A stretch of DNA of 64,000 nt from Oreohelix idahoensis (GCA_024509875.1 JAMPIV010019839.1:124001-188000); one strand, 5' to 3'. Shown: positions 43,476-56,279, counted from the first letter of the stretch. Notes: generated from the sequence alone by a model not told the origin. Numbers and translations are program-made.

Positions 43476-43934
43476 ATCAGTCTATATAATAAATTGCATT
43501 TTTGCAATTACCTTCAAGCTAGTCAACCGTAGCTGATAATTGTTACAATGTCCAGTTTGTACCAACTCTCTATCTTCTTAACTTTGTCACTCCGCTTTCT
43601 CGTACCTAGGCTGGGAACTAGGTTCCAAAAATAATAACTTTCTCGTAGATTATCGACATTTATTTATTCACATTTTTAGGAGCAGTTTACTTTTTTTTCA
43701 GACAAGTGTCACATTACGGTTTCATGTGGGTGAATGATGTGGTGAGTGTAAGGGTCACTGAGGTTGTCAACACTTGTTTAAGTGTAACTCAGGTACTGAG
43801 TTCATGTCTGACTTTATGTCAGCTGTTTTGACTTGTGCGTGCGGTGGCAGAAAGCGTGTTTGGTGAACAAAAGTCTGGGTGACTGATAGAGTACCAGGAT
43901 GTGACTAGGGGCACTCTGTGATTTGTTGTCGAGC
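43476..43934. other. Unassigned interval
   Basis: No gene or repeat recognised. Confidence 0.3.
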
Positions 43935-44200
43935 AGTTAGCTCGTCACCCGTGTGTTACCGGGGCCCGAAAGGGGAGCAAAGAATAGTAACACTGTTCCC
44001 TGCCAAGCATGTCGTAGAAAGCGACTAAGGAGGGTTGGGCATGGAGCTGGTTACCCCATCCTGTAAAAAATTTACACCACAAAAAACGTCAACAAATATG
44101 GACAAGTCAATTAATGACAATAAAACACAGCCATCCAAGACAGGGGAAGGTCCTCTCGCAGGGAGGCATATGATGCAACACGGAAAGCCGAAAGGAGTCT

Positions 44201-45661
44201 GTGTTACTGACTAACCTTCTTTCTTCTAGGAGAACTTCCAGATTTGGCACCTGGAATGTTCGGATATTAAACGAACAAGGGAAAGTGGCACAACTAGCAG
44301 CAGAAATGAGGGAATATAAAATCGAGGTTCTGGGAATGTGTGAAACAAAGTGGAAGGGGGTGGACAAGAAGAAACTCATCACAGATGAATTGGTGCTGTC
44401 CTCAGGACATGAAGACGTAAGTTCAATCCACAGTGAAGGGGTAGCTCTTATGTTATCTAAAGAAGCACAAAAAGCACTCATTGAATGGGAAGCCGTTGGA
44501 CCCAGAATAATAACAGCTACTTTTAAAACAGCTGAAAATAAAATAAATGTAAATGTCATCCAATGTTATGCACCAACTAATGACAAAGAAGAGTCTGAGA
44601 AATAAACATTTTATATTAGACTACAGGAAATTACGGAAAAAGTAAAAAGAAGAGACATCACAATTTTGATGGATGACATGAATGCAAAGATAGGTATAGT
44701 CAACACCGGCTTTGAAGAAGTCATGGGAAAACATGGGCTAGGAATAATGAATGAAAATTGGGAACTATTCTCAAACTTCTGTGCTTCAAATCAACTGGCT
44801 ATAGGAGGAAGCATGTTTCCACATAAGAGAATACATAAGGCAACATGAATATCACCAGACCACAGAACAGAAAATCAGATTGATCATATATGCATAAACA
44901 AGAAGTTTAGATCATCATTGCAGGATGTAAAGGTATATAGAGGAGCAGATGTGGCATCAGATTACCACCTTCTGATAGCCAAAGTAAAAATGAAACCCAA
45001 GAGATATGCAACAATGCAAAATTATAGACAACAATTTAATTATCTAAGAAATCAAGAAACAAGAGACAAATTTGCGGTCACAATATCCAACAAATTCCAA
45101 GTGCTCCAACAGCTGGAAGATGTAGAGAATACAGAAGACTATTGGCAGCAAATCAAAACGGTATGGAATGAGACATGTGAAGAAATACTGGGGAAAAAGG
45201 AACGACAACAAAAAGCATGGATAACAACAGAAACCATCAATAAGATAAAGGACAGAAAAAGTAAGAAAGCAGATTTAAACACAAGCAAAACCAGAAGTTC
45301 CAAAGCCAAGGCTCAAGAAGTGTACACAGAAGCAAACAAAGAAGTAAATAGAAGTATCAAAAGAGACAAGAGGAAGTATATTGAGGAGTTGGCAAGAGAG
45401 GCAGAAGATGCTGCAGCCAAAGGAAATATGAGAGAACTGTATAACAGCACAAAGAAGCTGACAGGGAAATATAAGCAAACAAGTTGCCTCATAAAAGACA
45501 AGAATGGAAAACTGCTCAGCAATATACAAGAGCAAATGAAGAGGTGGACAGAATATTTTGAGGACCTTCTCAATAGACCAGCTCCACAAAACCCCCGGAC
45601 ATCCAGCCAGCAGAAGAAGAGCTACAAATTAACGGTGAAAGACCAACGAAGGAAGAAATAA
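44201..45661 (+). pseudogene. LINE-2 APE endonuclease and linker
   Basis: One frame throughout, interrupted only by two in-frame stops (44603-44605 and 44846-44848). Motifs: RFGTWNVRILNEQGK (about 44237), LGMCETKWKG, VIQCYAPTND (about 44557), MDDMNAKIG (about 44670), NQIDHICINKK (about 44875) and SDYHLLIAKVK (about 44960). The linker is basic (RDKRKYIEELAREAEDAA). It nicks target DNA. The first catalytic Asn/Glu region and the final Asp-His-type pair are recognisable; the pair reads D-Y-H here in place of D-H-H. Confidence 0.85.
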
Positions 45662-47157
45662 AGAAAGCCATAAAGCTTCTAAGAGATGGAAAAGCGTCTG
45701 GACCGGATGGCATTCCAGCAGAGGCCGTCAAAGCAGATATCGACATGGCTACAGAGATGTTATTTAAGTTACTTGGTCAATTCTGGGAAAAGGAGGAGAT
45801 ACCAGCAGAATGGAAGGAAGGATATCTGGTTAAGTTGCCTAAGAAAAGAAATTTATAAGAGTGCACAAATTATAGAGGAATGATGTTATTATCAGTGCCA
45901 GGAAAAGTATTAAACAGGATTATCCTTGAGAGATTAAAAGAGTCCGTAGACAAGAAACTGAGAGATGAACAAGCAGGTTTTCGACAAAACAGATCATGTA
46001 CAGACCAGATAGCCACTTTGAGAATATAGTTGAACAAAGTCTGGAATGGAATTCACCACTATACATCGGATTTGTGGACTACGAAAAGGCATTTGACAGT
46101 GTAGAGAGAGAATCACTTTGGAAATTGATGAGGCATTATGGAGTTCCCCTGAAGATGATTAATTTAATAAAGAAAACATATGAAGACATGACATGCAGAG
46201 TTCTTCATGAAGGACAGCTTACAGAACCATTTGGGATACGAACAGGAGTGCGACAGGGATGCCTCTTGTCTCCATTTCTTTTCTTACTAGCAATAGACTG
46301 GGTTATGAGAACATCAACAACACACAACAGAAATGGAATCCAGTGGACTCTGACTAAGCAGCTGGATGATCTGGATTTTGCAGATGACTTGGCTCTTCTG
46401 TCCCATAACCGTAATCAGATGCAGGACAAATTGAAAACACTCGATGAGAGGTCACAGCAGTTGGGTCTGAAAATACACAGGGAAAAGACAAAGATAGTGA
46501 GAATAAATACAGGTAATGAAAACAGGGTTGAACTTGAAGAAGCACCAATACAAGATGTAGAATCGTACACAAATCTAGGCAGCAATATAGACAAAGTTGG
46601 AGGGACAGACAGTGATATCAAAATAAGAATAAAAACCAGGAGGAGCTTTCATTGCATTGGGAAATATATGGAGATCAAGAGAAATCGGATCCAACACGAA
46701 AATAAGAATCTTCAGCTCAAATGTGAAGTCAATCCTATTGTATGGCTCTGAGACATGGAGAACAACAAAGACAACAACCAAATAGCTACAGACTTTCATA
46801 AATGGGTGCTTGTGTAGAATAGAGGGATTAAAAGGGTATGACAAGGTTACCAACATGGAACTGATGACAAGAGCTAGACAAGTGCTAGTGGAACAAGAGA
46901 TGAGAAGAAGACGACGGCGATGGATAGGACACACACTGAGGAAATCTGTTGATAGCATTACAAGACAGTCCTTGTTCTGGAACCCTCAGGGCAAGAGAGG
47001 CAGAGGTAGACCAAGAAGCACATGGAGAAGAGAGCTGGAAACAGAGATGAAAATGATAAGGAGAACGTGGAAAGAACTTGAGATGATGGCACGTGACAGG
47101 AGGACTTGGCATGTGTTTGTTGAAGGCCTATGCTCCTTTGGGAGTGGAAGGTTATAG
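45662..47157 (+). pseudogene. LINE-2 reverse transcriptase and C-terminus
   Basis: Reading across frames gives GKASGPDGIPAEAVKAD, WKEGYLVKLPKK, NYRGMMLLSVPGKVLNRI, QAGFRQNRSC, FVDYEKAFDSVERESLW, TGVRQGCLLSP, and the intact active site FADDLALLSH (about 46375-46404). The C-terminus is RRRRWIGHTLRKSVDSITR then GKRGRGRPRSTWRRE (46810-47157). At least three frameshifts break it, but the catalytic motif is unchanged, unlike in LINE-1. Confidence 0.85.
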
Positions 47158-47244
47158 ATAGATAGTTAGCTCGTATTTTGTGACAGTCGGAAACCACAGC
47201 TGTGATTGATATAGTGATGATGTTATAGGTGATACCTATTGTTG

Positions 47245-47395
47245 TACAGACGATGCATTTCCCGTCTAGGATGTTCATGGATGAACTTTGTTAGTGTTCA
47301 TATAAGTAGATTTTGTGGTTATGTCATAGGCGACGCGTTTCACGCCTAGGAGTGTTCCTGGAGGAACTTTATGTCAGTGTTCAAGTCTCAGATAG
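47245..47395 (+). repeat. Imperfect tandem duplication, period ~81 bp
   Basis: CGATGCATTTCCCGTCTAGG...GTTAGTGTTCA (from 47250) is repeated as CGACGCGTTTCACGCCTAGG...GTCAGTGTTCA (from 47331). Both units hold a short GACG/CGTC-type hairpin. Family unknown. Confidence 0.6.
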
Positions 47396-47399
47396 CTTC

Positions 47400-47828
47400 T
47401 CACTTATTTAACTGTGAATCCAACTTTATTCTCGATGCAACCCCTTTGACAGCAGTATCTCCTGCTAGCACTGATAGCTTACAACTGCTTCAAGTTATAC
47501 CTTTTCAGTCTTTATTAATGCAAACTTCACTTTTTACCTGCTTCACGCTTTTTATTAAAGAGATAAAGATTTCGTTTGTTCGTTAATTCGTTTGTTCTTT
47601 CATTGCAAATCATCCCTTTTGAATATTACACAATATTGTTCAATAGGTTGATATCTTTCTTTTCATTAATGTGAATGTAGACCATTTCATACAAGTATAT
47701 TTTATCAAATTTCCTCTCACCATTTCTACTTATAACATTATCTCCCGCGCACCTATCCTCACTAAGTAACATAGCATCCCACGAATATCTTAGTTGTGAA
47801 ACCCTAAGGGTAAAGTATATGAAGAGAG
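47400..47828. other. Unassigned interval
   Basis: No gene recognised. A short plus-strand frame at 47371-47586 lacks support. Confidence 0.3.
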
Positions 47829-48080
47829 ACGAACGAACGAACGAACGAACGAACGAACTTTATTTTCAAAGGGTTGAGAATTGGGCACGCAGGCCCGTCT
47901 GACATTCTGCCCTTCCTTTCTCTCACCTTTCATACTAAATTCATTTATTCTCATATGCATTTTACATATCAAATTCAAGGAATTCAACGTTGTAAAGTAA
48001 AATAATAATATAGCACACTCATATTAACATTAATTACTTATAAGCATGACATAACATATGTTGAAAAGTACAAACATTAT
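47829..48080 (-). mobile_element. CR1/L2-like LINE 3'-end fragment with (GTTC)n tail
   Basis: On the minus strand a 3' UTR ends ...CCTTTGAAAATAAAGTTCGTTCG. An AATAAA signal lies directly before the (GTTC)n tail (47830-47858 on the plus strand as GAAC repeats). It matches 48290-48420, the 3' end of the larger minus-strand LINE. 5'-truncated copy. Confidence 0.65.
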
Positions 48081-48081
48081 C

Positions 48082-48290
<209 letters not shown>

Positions 48291-48569
48291 ACGAACGAAC
48301 GAACTTTATTTTCAAAGGGTTTAGAATTGGTCACGCAGGCCCGTCTAACATTCTGCCCTTCCTTTCTCTCTTCTTCCATAGTTAATCTATTTATTCTCAC
48401 ACGTATCCTAAATGTTACTTAAATAATAAAATAACAAGAAAGTACAATAAAATAAAATCCCAACATTGTAACAGTACAATAACAGTTACACAAATTTACA
48501 GATGCGTATCATAATTTATACTAAACAGGACAAAATTAACTTTAAAACCTACATATGATGTTATGTAAT

Positions 48570-48645
48570 AATAATAATAATAATAATAATAGCCCCTTCA
48601 GTCATAACTGACTATGGGAATGCGCCCCCTGAGGTGACAGCGTAA
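48570..48645 (-). mobile_element. LINE-4 3'-end scrap inside the CR1 3' UTR
   Basis: The minus strand reads CACCTCAGGGGGCGCATTCC, then GTCAGTTATGACTGAAGGGG, then (TAT)n; the plus strand shows (AAT)n at 48567-48592. The first part matches 14366-14405, the 3' end of the LINE-4 fragment. Either a small insertion or a 3' motif shared between families. Confidence 0.45.
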
Positions 48646-48666
48646 TTATTTAAGAACATAACGAAA

Positions 48667-51565
48667 TTAGGGTGGCATATAATCTGCACTCATGATGTAT
48701 TTGAAAAGTCTGTGATTGAATGAATATGGACTAAGAGTATTTTTTAAGTCGTGTGGAAGAGTATTCCACAGATGAGCAGCAGAAAAAGCTAAACTTTTCT
48801 TGAATAAGTCGAGCCTAGGCTTGGGCATGTGTAATTTATTTAAGCGTTGACTGCGTCTTCCGCTGTATTTGAAAATAGGCCACAGATACGTTGGAGCATT
48901 CTGTGACAAGATTTTGTGAATAAATTTGGCTTTGTTGAAGAGAAGGCGCTTTCTTAGTGGTAATATGTTAAGATATGTATATGCGTCTACACACTGTGTG
49001 AGGTTTTTTGTCTGAAATTAGGCGCACTGCACGTTTTTTTGTAATGAAAAGAGTCTTTTAGTGTTGGACATGGTGCAGCCATCCCAAATTGTGGAACAAT
49101 AGTCTAGATGTGTTTGTATCTGGGATGTATAGAACATTTTTCGTGTCTCCTCATCTAGGAAATGTTTGATTTTAGCTAACTGGTAAACTTTTTGTGCCGT
49201 TTGTTTGGTCAGTGCTTGTACATGCGAATTCCAACTTAAATGTTGGTCAATTATGAGTCCTAGTGTTTTATATTCATTTACATTTTCAATTAAAGAGGTT
49301 CCAATGTAGAGCTGAAGTGTTGTTTTCGGCGAGTTTTTGTAATTTTTGTCTAGTTGATATTATCATACATTTTGTTTTAGTGATATTTATTTGCATGCAG
49401 TTTTCATTGCTCCACTTAATAAGATTGTCTGTGTCGCTTTGTAATAATATTTCTAGCGTGTTGCAACTTTTATCACTAGTATAAATGGTACAGTCATCGG
49501 CAAATAGGTCGCAGGATGAGTGCTCGATGTGTAGTGGAAGGTCATTTATGTAAATGGAAAAAAGTAGAGGGCCGAGAATAGAACCCTGAGGAACACCAGT
49601 GTCAATAATAGTTGGGCTTGACAAGGAGTTATTGTACCACACTACTTGCTGTCTGTCGGACAGGAATGATTTAAGTAATGTCACTAGTTTAAAGTTAACT
49701 TTCATTGTTTCTAATTTTCTTATTAAAACAGCGTGATCTAACATATCAAATGCTTTCCTAAAGTCTACAAAGATTGCTCCACATATGTTATCGTTATTTA
49801 TGTTTAGGTGCAAGTTGTCTATCATCTTAGTTAGAGCTGTGTGGCATGAATGCTTTTGTCGAAACCCTGACTGACTGTCAATTAGCAAGTCATTGCTAAC
49901 TAGGTAATGTAGTGTTGCTTTATGTATGTGTTTTTTTCTAGTGGTTTAGAAAGCGATGATAAAAGAGAAATAGGTCTATAGTTACCAAGATTACTGTTAT
50001 CTGACGAGCCAGGTTTGAAGAGAGGATATACTTTGGCAATCTTAAAGGCTGAAGGAAAATAACTTTTAGCAATACATTGATTATATATAAAAGTTAGTGA
50101 ATCACTAATAGCTGGTGCGGCGTAACGCAGTATTCGATTACTAATTCCGTCAAGCCCTGATGAGCTATTATCCTTAAGGCCAATAAGATAGTTATACACT
50201 TCATTAACTGTCATAAAAGGAATGTCGGGTGGAACTGAGTTTGTACATTTGTTTTTACAGAATGCTGAAAGTTTGTCTAAGTCACTACAGGAAGGTGGTA
50301 TTGTGGATTTCAGACCGTTTATTTCTGCTTGAAAGTGATTGCTGAAGTCGGTGCAAGTAAATGAAGTTGTTTGGAAGAGAATGAGTCTGGTGCATTACGT
50401 TTTTTTTCGCTAAGGTGTTAATTTGCCTTCCATATTTCCTTACTATTTGATTTGTTCTGAACTATATTTCTAAAACGATTTTTCTTTTCTTTCCGAATTA
50501 AATATTGAACTTTGTTCCTGTATACCCTGTATGTGTTGAGGTCCTTATTTTTGTGCGCTTGATCTCTCTGCCTCATAGCCTCCAACACTTCCTGCGTGAT
50601 CCACGGAGATTTTAATTGTCGTTTGACGCGAATTTCCTTAGCTGGTACGTGCGTGTCAAAAACATTATAAAAAATTTTTGTCCAGTATTCAATAGCGTCA
50701 TCCGGATCAGGAAGTTGGTAAACACGGGCGAGAGGTGCAGTTAGCAAGTCATTTAAAAATAATTCCTTACTGAAATGTTTGAAACTTCTAAATTTGATAC
50801 TTACATGTTTATTTTTTGGAACTTTACATTTATTCTTTGACCATGTACAGCATACTGGATAGTGGTCACTCATTGCAATATTAGGGACAGAGCATTCTAT
50901 GATGTTTTCTGGGCAAGTTACGTAGATGTGGTCGATTAGTGTGGTTGATGCTTGTGTTACTCTTGTAGGCTGGTTAACTATTTGTTTTAAGTTGTACGAT
51001 AATATTATATTTTTCCATGTTAGATTTGAATTGTGTATATCGATGTTGAAATCACCAAGAAGAACAACCTCCTTGACTGTGGCAAATACATTGTCCATCA
51101 TTATGGTGAAATCTTCGTACCATATAGGTCCTGCACTAGGATTTCGATAAAGATATCCCACCAGAAATGGGCCCTGATTCGGTAGCTTTATTTCCAACCA
51201 TACACATTCTATCTCTGCTGTCTCTAAGTCGTTTCTGCGGCGAAAATTAAGGGAAGTGGAAATATAAACTGTTATACCTGTCTCTTGTTTTTTGCTTGCG
51301 TCTCGCCGAATAGTTTTTTAAAACCATTTAACGCAATGTCATCGTCTGTTATTCTGTCATTTAGGCGACTTTCTGAAAGTCCAAAAATGTGAAAATTATT
51401 ACTTAGAATGTATGTAAGTTCGGGGAGTTTACCTAGAAGATGGTAAATATTCAGATGACCAAGTCGTAGACCATCCTTGTGAAGCCACGGTACATAATTA
51501 CCAGCCATGCTTGTATAGTAAAAAGAAAGATATATTTTAAAAAAAAATATAAAAAAAAATAACAA
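48667..51565 (-). pseudogene. CR1-like ORF2: endonuclease and reverse transcriptase
   Basis: Endonuclease: LRLGHLNIYHLLGKLPEL (start, about 51470), FGLSESRLND (about 51375), VVLLGDFNIDI (about 51060), LIDHIYVTCPE (about 50930) and SDHYPVCCTW (about 50860). RT: SSSGLDGISNRILR (about 50160), KIAKVYPLFKPG, NYRPISLLSSLSKPLEK (about 49960), QSGFRQKHSCHTAL (about 49870), AIFVDFRKAFDMLDH (about 49770), GVPQGSILGPLLFSIYINDL (about 49600-49541) and FADDCTIY with intact aspartates (about 49500). The C-terminal domain is SAAHLWNTLPHDLK (about 48770). Stops or shifts lie near 51240, 50400, 50215-50400, 49895 and 49270-48910, where the frame is no longer open but the sequence is still LINE-like. Confidence 0.88.
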
Positions 51566-52487
51566 GTTACAAAAAAACAGTTAGGCTATGCACACAAAAA
51601 GCGCAAAATATTTTTACGAATTAATACTTCACCAAGGAAGTGGAATTCAAGAAATGAGAAATTGCAGAAAATACAATTTTTTTTTTATTAATACAACTAA
51701 TAAAAAACAATTTCAACTGAGTATATGAAAATTGTCACAAAACAATCAGGCATACAACATATCACACCAGAACTGCTCAACACAACAAAGTGAAGTTAAA
51801 CGAGAGATGGAAGAAATTAATAATAGTCACAAGTCAGACAAGTTAAGTATACAACACTTCACACCTTAACACCGAAAATTCTAACAAATTGAAGCTACGC
51901 GTGATAATAAGAAATTTAAATTGTAACGAAATAAGTAATCAAAGAATTTTTTTTTTTAGAGGATATTAACCGATAAACTATTAAAAGTTCTGATTATTAC
52001 CGTTGTATTAAAAAATCAACAAATGTTCAAATGGAGTGAAGGCTGTAGTAACAGAGATTTAGTGAAGCAAAGTGTTTGTTCGTCAATAACTGACGTCTCT
52101 GCCGGGCATATAATAGGGATGACTTTGGGCAGACATCATTAATGCTTGTCTAAGTGACGCAGGGCTGAATTGCATCAGATAGACAAGTTCAGGGTTCCAC
52201 TGAGGACGATAATAAGAACTAGGGGAGGAAGCATGGTGATCTCTGATTTCTTCCGTCCTTGTTGTAGTGTTGGTAGGAGTATTCTGCGCCTGGGACATTG
52301 GAATACTGTTGGTAGAGGTACCTGAGTGGGGCTGCTTTGTGACTAATGGGGAAACATGGTATCATAAGATTCGGCTTCCTGATTGAAAGTGGCGTTGTGA
52401 TAGCTGGAAGGCTGCCTGCTTGCAATAGGTGTGCTTCTTTGAGGGGTAGGTGGGGTTTGTGATGTGTTGTAATTATATGTTGATGTC

Positions 52488-53869
52488 TCAGTAGATTTCG
52501 TTGCATTCTCTATATGGGTTGAGCTGTCTTGTTGTGTCCTTTCTGGATATTTTATGTTTTTTGGCCAGGATACTGCTTCCCAGTGTGGATGTGTGAATTT
52601 GATCTCTGTAGAGTCGTTTCTTAGGTGCTCCTGAGTTAGATGTAAAGAATGGAGTATTGTTGATGAAGCCAAGGCCGTTTTGTTTACAATAGTTCTGTAG
52701 TTTTGTGTTGTAAGTGTCCGCTGTGCGACGCTGAAACCCATAGCATGGTGGTATGATTGATGAAATAAAGATGGAGGCTTTGGGAAATTTTTGTTTTATT
52801 GTAGCCACCAATCCTGAGGGGTTTAGGCTCTGCTCATTCATGATATCATTAATTCCTACGTGTAGTGTTGTTTTTTGTTATCTTGTGATTAATATCGAAC
52901 TTATTAATTATGTCCAGTAGTCTTTTAATACCAGCCCCCCGGCACTGTCATAACTGAAACGATGTCTTCTCTTGTAGTGGACATTCTTTCACAATAAATA
53001 CCCTTCAAGAGGGAGTCACCAATTACAATATGTGTAACGTCACTACGTATTTCTTCACTTTGTTTTCTATTAGATTGATGCTGCTGCCTTTTGTGGTGTT
53101 CTTTTTGTGGACTGTTGTGATGGCTCTGAGATTTGTGAATTTGGTTTTCGGGCACTGGAACGTTGTCTGGTAGGGATGCTGATACCTGCTCATTTTCTGT
53201 TGAACAATCCTCAAGAACTTGAAATCTGTTGGTAATTTTGACTCCAATGGGATATGTTGTGTTTGTGAGTGTCTCTTCGTGTTTTTTTTGTGTACAGTTT
53301 GGTGGTGACCTTTTTGCTGATTTGGCGTATTTTTTATGTATGGATTCTTCGCAATCTTCTACTATTGTTTGAGGATGATCTGGTTGTCTTATCTTATAGA
53401 GTGAGAAGTCTCTCTGCAGTTTTTCGATGATGTCCTTCATGCTAGAATTGTCTTCCCTCAGAGATACTATCTCCCTTTTAAGAAGTTCGTTTTCGGCCTT
53501 GAGCGATGTCTGTATACTAGACATGAGATCACCAATTAAACTTCGTAGCGTGTCCTCCATATTTTGCATTAGCTCCTGGCAGCACGACACAGGTAACTTC
53601 GTGGTGTCTTCTTTTTGTTGCTCAAGAGATACAGTTTCAGCTTTTCGTATATTTTCATGGTCCATGGGGTATTCGATGGCCAACATAGGTGTAGAAATTG
53701 TAGGGGTGTCTGTTATTGTATCCAATACTGCAGAAGGTAGAATTTCTGATTCACTGTGAGACATTGGGTTGCAGCTGATGTTGAGAATGTCGTTGTCGGT
53801 AGTAAAGTCACTTATGCCTGGAATCATTGAGTCTACTGCCAAGTGGGGCATAGAAACAGCGGAGTCCAT
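52488..53869 (-). pseudogene. CR1-like ORF1 with coiled coil and SGNH esterase domain
   Basis: The N-terminal part is acidic, then a coiled coil (LKAENELLKREIVSLREDNS, about 53510-53450), then a basic linker. The SGNH hydrolase blocks are VIGDSLLKGI (about 53025-53000), HVGINDIMNEQ (about 52865-52835) and DQIHTS with the D-x-x-H pair (about 52605-52585). Such esterase domains occur in ORF1 of CR1/L2 elements and are thought to help RNA/membrane or RNP interactions. The frame shifts at a C-run (52935-52940) and a T-run (52870-52876). A proline/serine-rich tail follows. Confidence 0.82.
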
Positions 53870-53915
53870 TTTAGTGTTTTCTAACTCAACATCAGTACAA
53901 TTTTTGCAGATTCTT

Positions 53916-54224
53916 TTAATTCTTCAATTCTGTTTCTAGCCATGATTCGATAGCTGCGGCAGTCCCCTGGATCATAATTTTGTTCTTAGTGTGATAAAGG
54001 TGAATTTTGAGAAGTGGTGTTGTTATAACGTCTTCTACTAGTGCACCATTTATGTCTGTTCTTGACTCTACAAGTCCTGTTTCGTAGAATTTAATGACAA
54101 TGAAACGAAAGGTGTTCTGGAATGTTATAGTTACACATTTTCCATGACTTGATAGCTTCAAGGTTATACCGGACCCTGTTCTACAACCTTTAAGTTTTAG
54201 GTGAATAGCCCTCTCTTTGTTCAA
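53916..54224 (-). pseudogene. CR1-like ORF1 N-terminal segment
   Basis: A 102-codon frame starting MNKERAIHLKLKGC and ending just upstream of the main ORF1 frame. It is probably the N-terminus of ORF1 or a short upstream ORF of the same LINE, because it lies in order and on the same strand. No recognised domain; beta-rich pattern. Confidence 0.5.
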
Positions 54225-54300
54225 AGCATAGTTCTTTATGGTCGTTGGTCTTAAACGAGCGTCCCTGGGGGCCCACTGTTAGCTGCGAACTAACACCTTC

Positions 54301-54780
54301 TTCCAAGCATGACATTGTTACATTCCACCGGGCGTTTTGTTATCGGTGGGGAACATTGTATACCGGGAAAATTTTATGATGCTTGACAGCAACGCTTGAC
54401 CAACAACTGACCTCTTGCTTTGGCGAAGGTCACATTCGGATGAGTCATGTAGTCATTGTTAAAAATATCCTCCAATAACATAGAGAAAAAACTGATACAC
54501 ATTTCAACGGTATTCTATAAAATGTTACACATTACATTAACACAATATCATGTTTAAAAATTTCACCGTCTAATAACCAATATACTGATATAAAAATCCA
54601 CGGAATGTGACTTAAACTTCCTGCGTTAATGCTGCGAAATGTGAGAGCAGATCAAAAACACGTCCGTCCATGACGAAGGGAACGACATCGAATAAAGGTG
54701 TAGAGAAGTGTGACAAAATAGTTGTGCGCTCTCTCCTACACCCCGGCAGTATTGAACTACCATAACTGTGCGGGTGATAT
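54301..54780. other. Unassigned interval 5' of the CR1-like LINE
   Basis: Part (to about 54370) may be LINE 5' UTR. Otherwise nothing recognised. Confidence 0.3.
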
Positions 54781-54798
54781 TTTGGTATTTCTCTATCG

Positions 54799-54830
54799 CC
54801 CCCCCCCCCCCCCCCCCCCCCCCCCGCCCC
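54799..54830 (+). repeat. Poly-C tract
   Basis: 27 C in a row, then GCCCC. Length in such runs is error-prone in sequencing. Confidence 0.9.
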
Positions 54831-55137
54831 TTCCTCTAAACTTTCCTATTTCTGAATACAGGAACTGATCCAACGGTGATTGTTTGCTTTTTCACGCATC
54901 GATCGACGCCGGTAACCAGGCGATAATTGCCCTTCCCTGAGAGATTAATTGTGTCACAAAACGTGATTGCCCCACATTGACTCTGGGTGAAGGTGAGCGT
55001 CAATGTTTATTCAAGATTGTTGTAATCCCTTCCGAGTAGACGGAACAATGGACTTACAATATTGGGTACGCATAAGTCACGAAGTGTTCAGACGGTCGGA
55101 TTTCGATGAATCATAGCTTGATAAACGACTACTGAAT

Positions 55138-55700
55138 TACTCGGGAAGTGGTGATTATAGATAAACGCAATCTTGGCAGACATTTTTAAGAGTGCGCAGG
55201 AGGGTGAGATAGTTGTGACCTTTGACAAGTCCAGTTTTGGAAAAGTAAGGGTTTGGAAAAGTTTTGGAACATCTGAGTCATACAGGATAATCCGGTCTGG
55301 AAAGTTGCCATAACTAAACCTTCAAATACATTGGCTGGCACTTTGAGGCGCGAATAACAGTCAAGTTGATTGGGAGTTTGCCACAAACGCCAGATGAAAG
55401 CGTGCCCAGAATCTACGATAGAATGAAGAACCTCTCATACGGGACTGCATTCTAGAAATCGTCACAACTAGACAGCGGACAGGAGCCAGGAAAGAATAAA
55501 GTGGGACTCTGAATTTATTAGGAACGGAAAACACGTATTAGAGTTTCTCTTACCTACTGGAAAAAAAAAACTCACCAAACATTAATACGCAACTGGACTC
55601 CTACAGAAAAAAACCACTCACAAGTCACAGGAAAATCCCAGACGTGTGTGCGAGGCGATTGTTTCAAATCGCCGAGTCTATTCTATTGAGCCAGAAGTCT
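55138..55700 (+). repeat. Diverged relative of repeat R2 (5' half)
   Basis: The end of this stretch (CAGACGTGTGTGCGAGGCGAT, then AGTCTATTCTATTGAGCCAGAAGTCT split by a few bases) parallels 5510-5560 of copy A just before its intron-like segment. The upstream match is weak, so the call is tentative. Confidence 0.35.
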
Positions 55701-56279
55701 AAAAATATTCCTAGATTACTTGGGAAAGTCGTATATAAATTTTATACTTTGAATTTTATATGTGTACACTTGTTAGTGGTGTTAAACATTCATACGAGGC
55801 TGGCAACCTAAACATGTGAAAAAGATATATTCACGAATCACCACAGCAAGCGCTGGTGATTGCTTCATGCGGGTTCTCTCAGAGACCCAAAAGCAGAAGT
55901 AACCCCAGACCCTGAATGGAGCCGGGAGTGAGTGATGATTACATCAACATGTGTATAGTGTTTACTAACATTTTTTGAATGAATATGAACTTTATATGGT
56001 GCTTCAGGCACTAGCCACGTGCCACTGTCCACACACAAAATTGTCATTAGATTAACTGAAATAATGGTGATTTTTGATCACATCCCCTGAAATAGATAAA
56101 ATACGCTCAGAGAGAGTACAATCTGAGAAAACAAATCGACTGGCGGACAGTGGTGAAGGCGCTTGATTCACAGCAGTAGCACAAAGATTTAACAGATGAA
56201 TTTGTTCTTTCTATTCCCTCTAACGTTTGTTGTACCAATACGAGGCGACACGACTAATTGAGGTACGACACGCAGGGAC
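55701..56279. other. Unassigned interval
   Basis: No gene or repeat recognised. Confidence 0.3.

Larger units (their letters stand above)
43946..47163 (+). mobile_element. LINE-2: full-length APE-type non-LTR retrotransposon
   Basis: Flanked by an 11-bp duplication AGTTAGCTCGT (43935-43945 and 47164-47174) and ending in ATAGATAGATAG, as expected for target-primed insertion. It has a GC-rich 5' UTR (43946-44200) with TGTCGTAGAAAGCGACTAA, a form common at LINE 5' ends. The single large ORF encodes endonuclease, RT and a C-terminal GH...GRGRP segment. At 3.2 kb it looks complete in length, with several frame breaks and stops. Confidence 0.88.
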
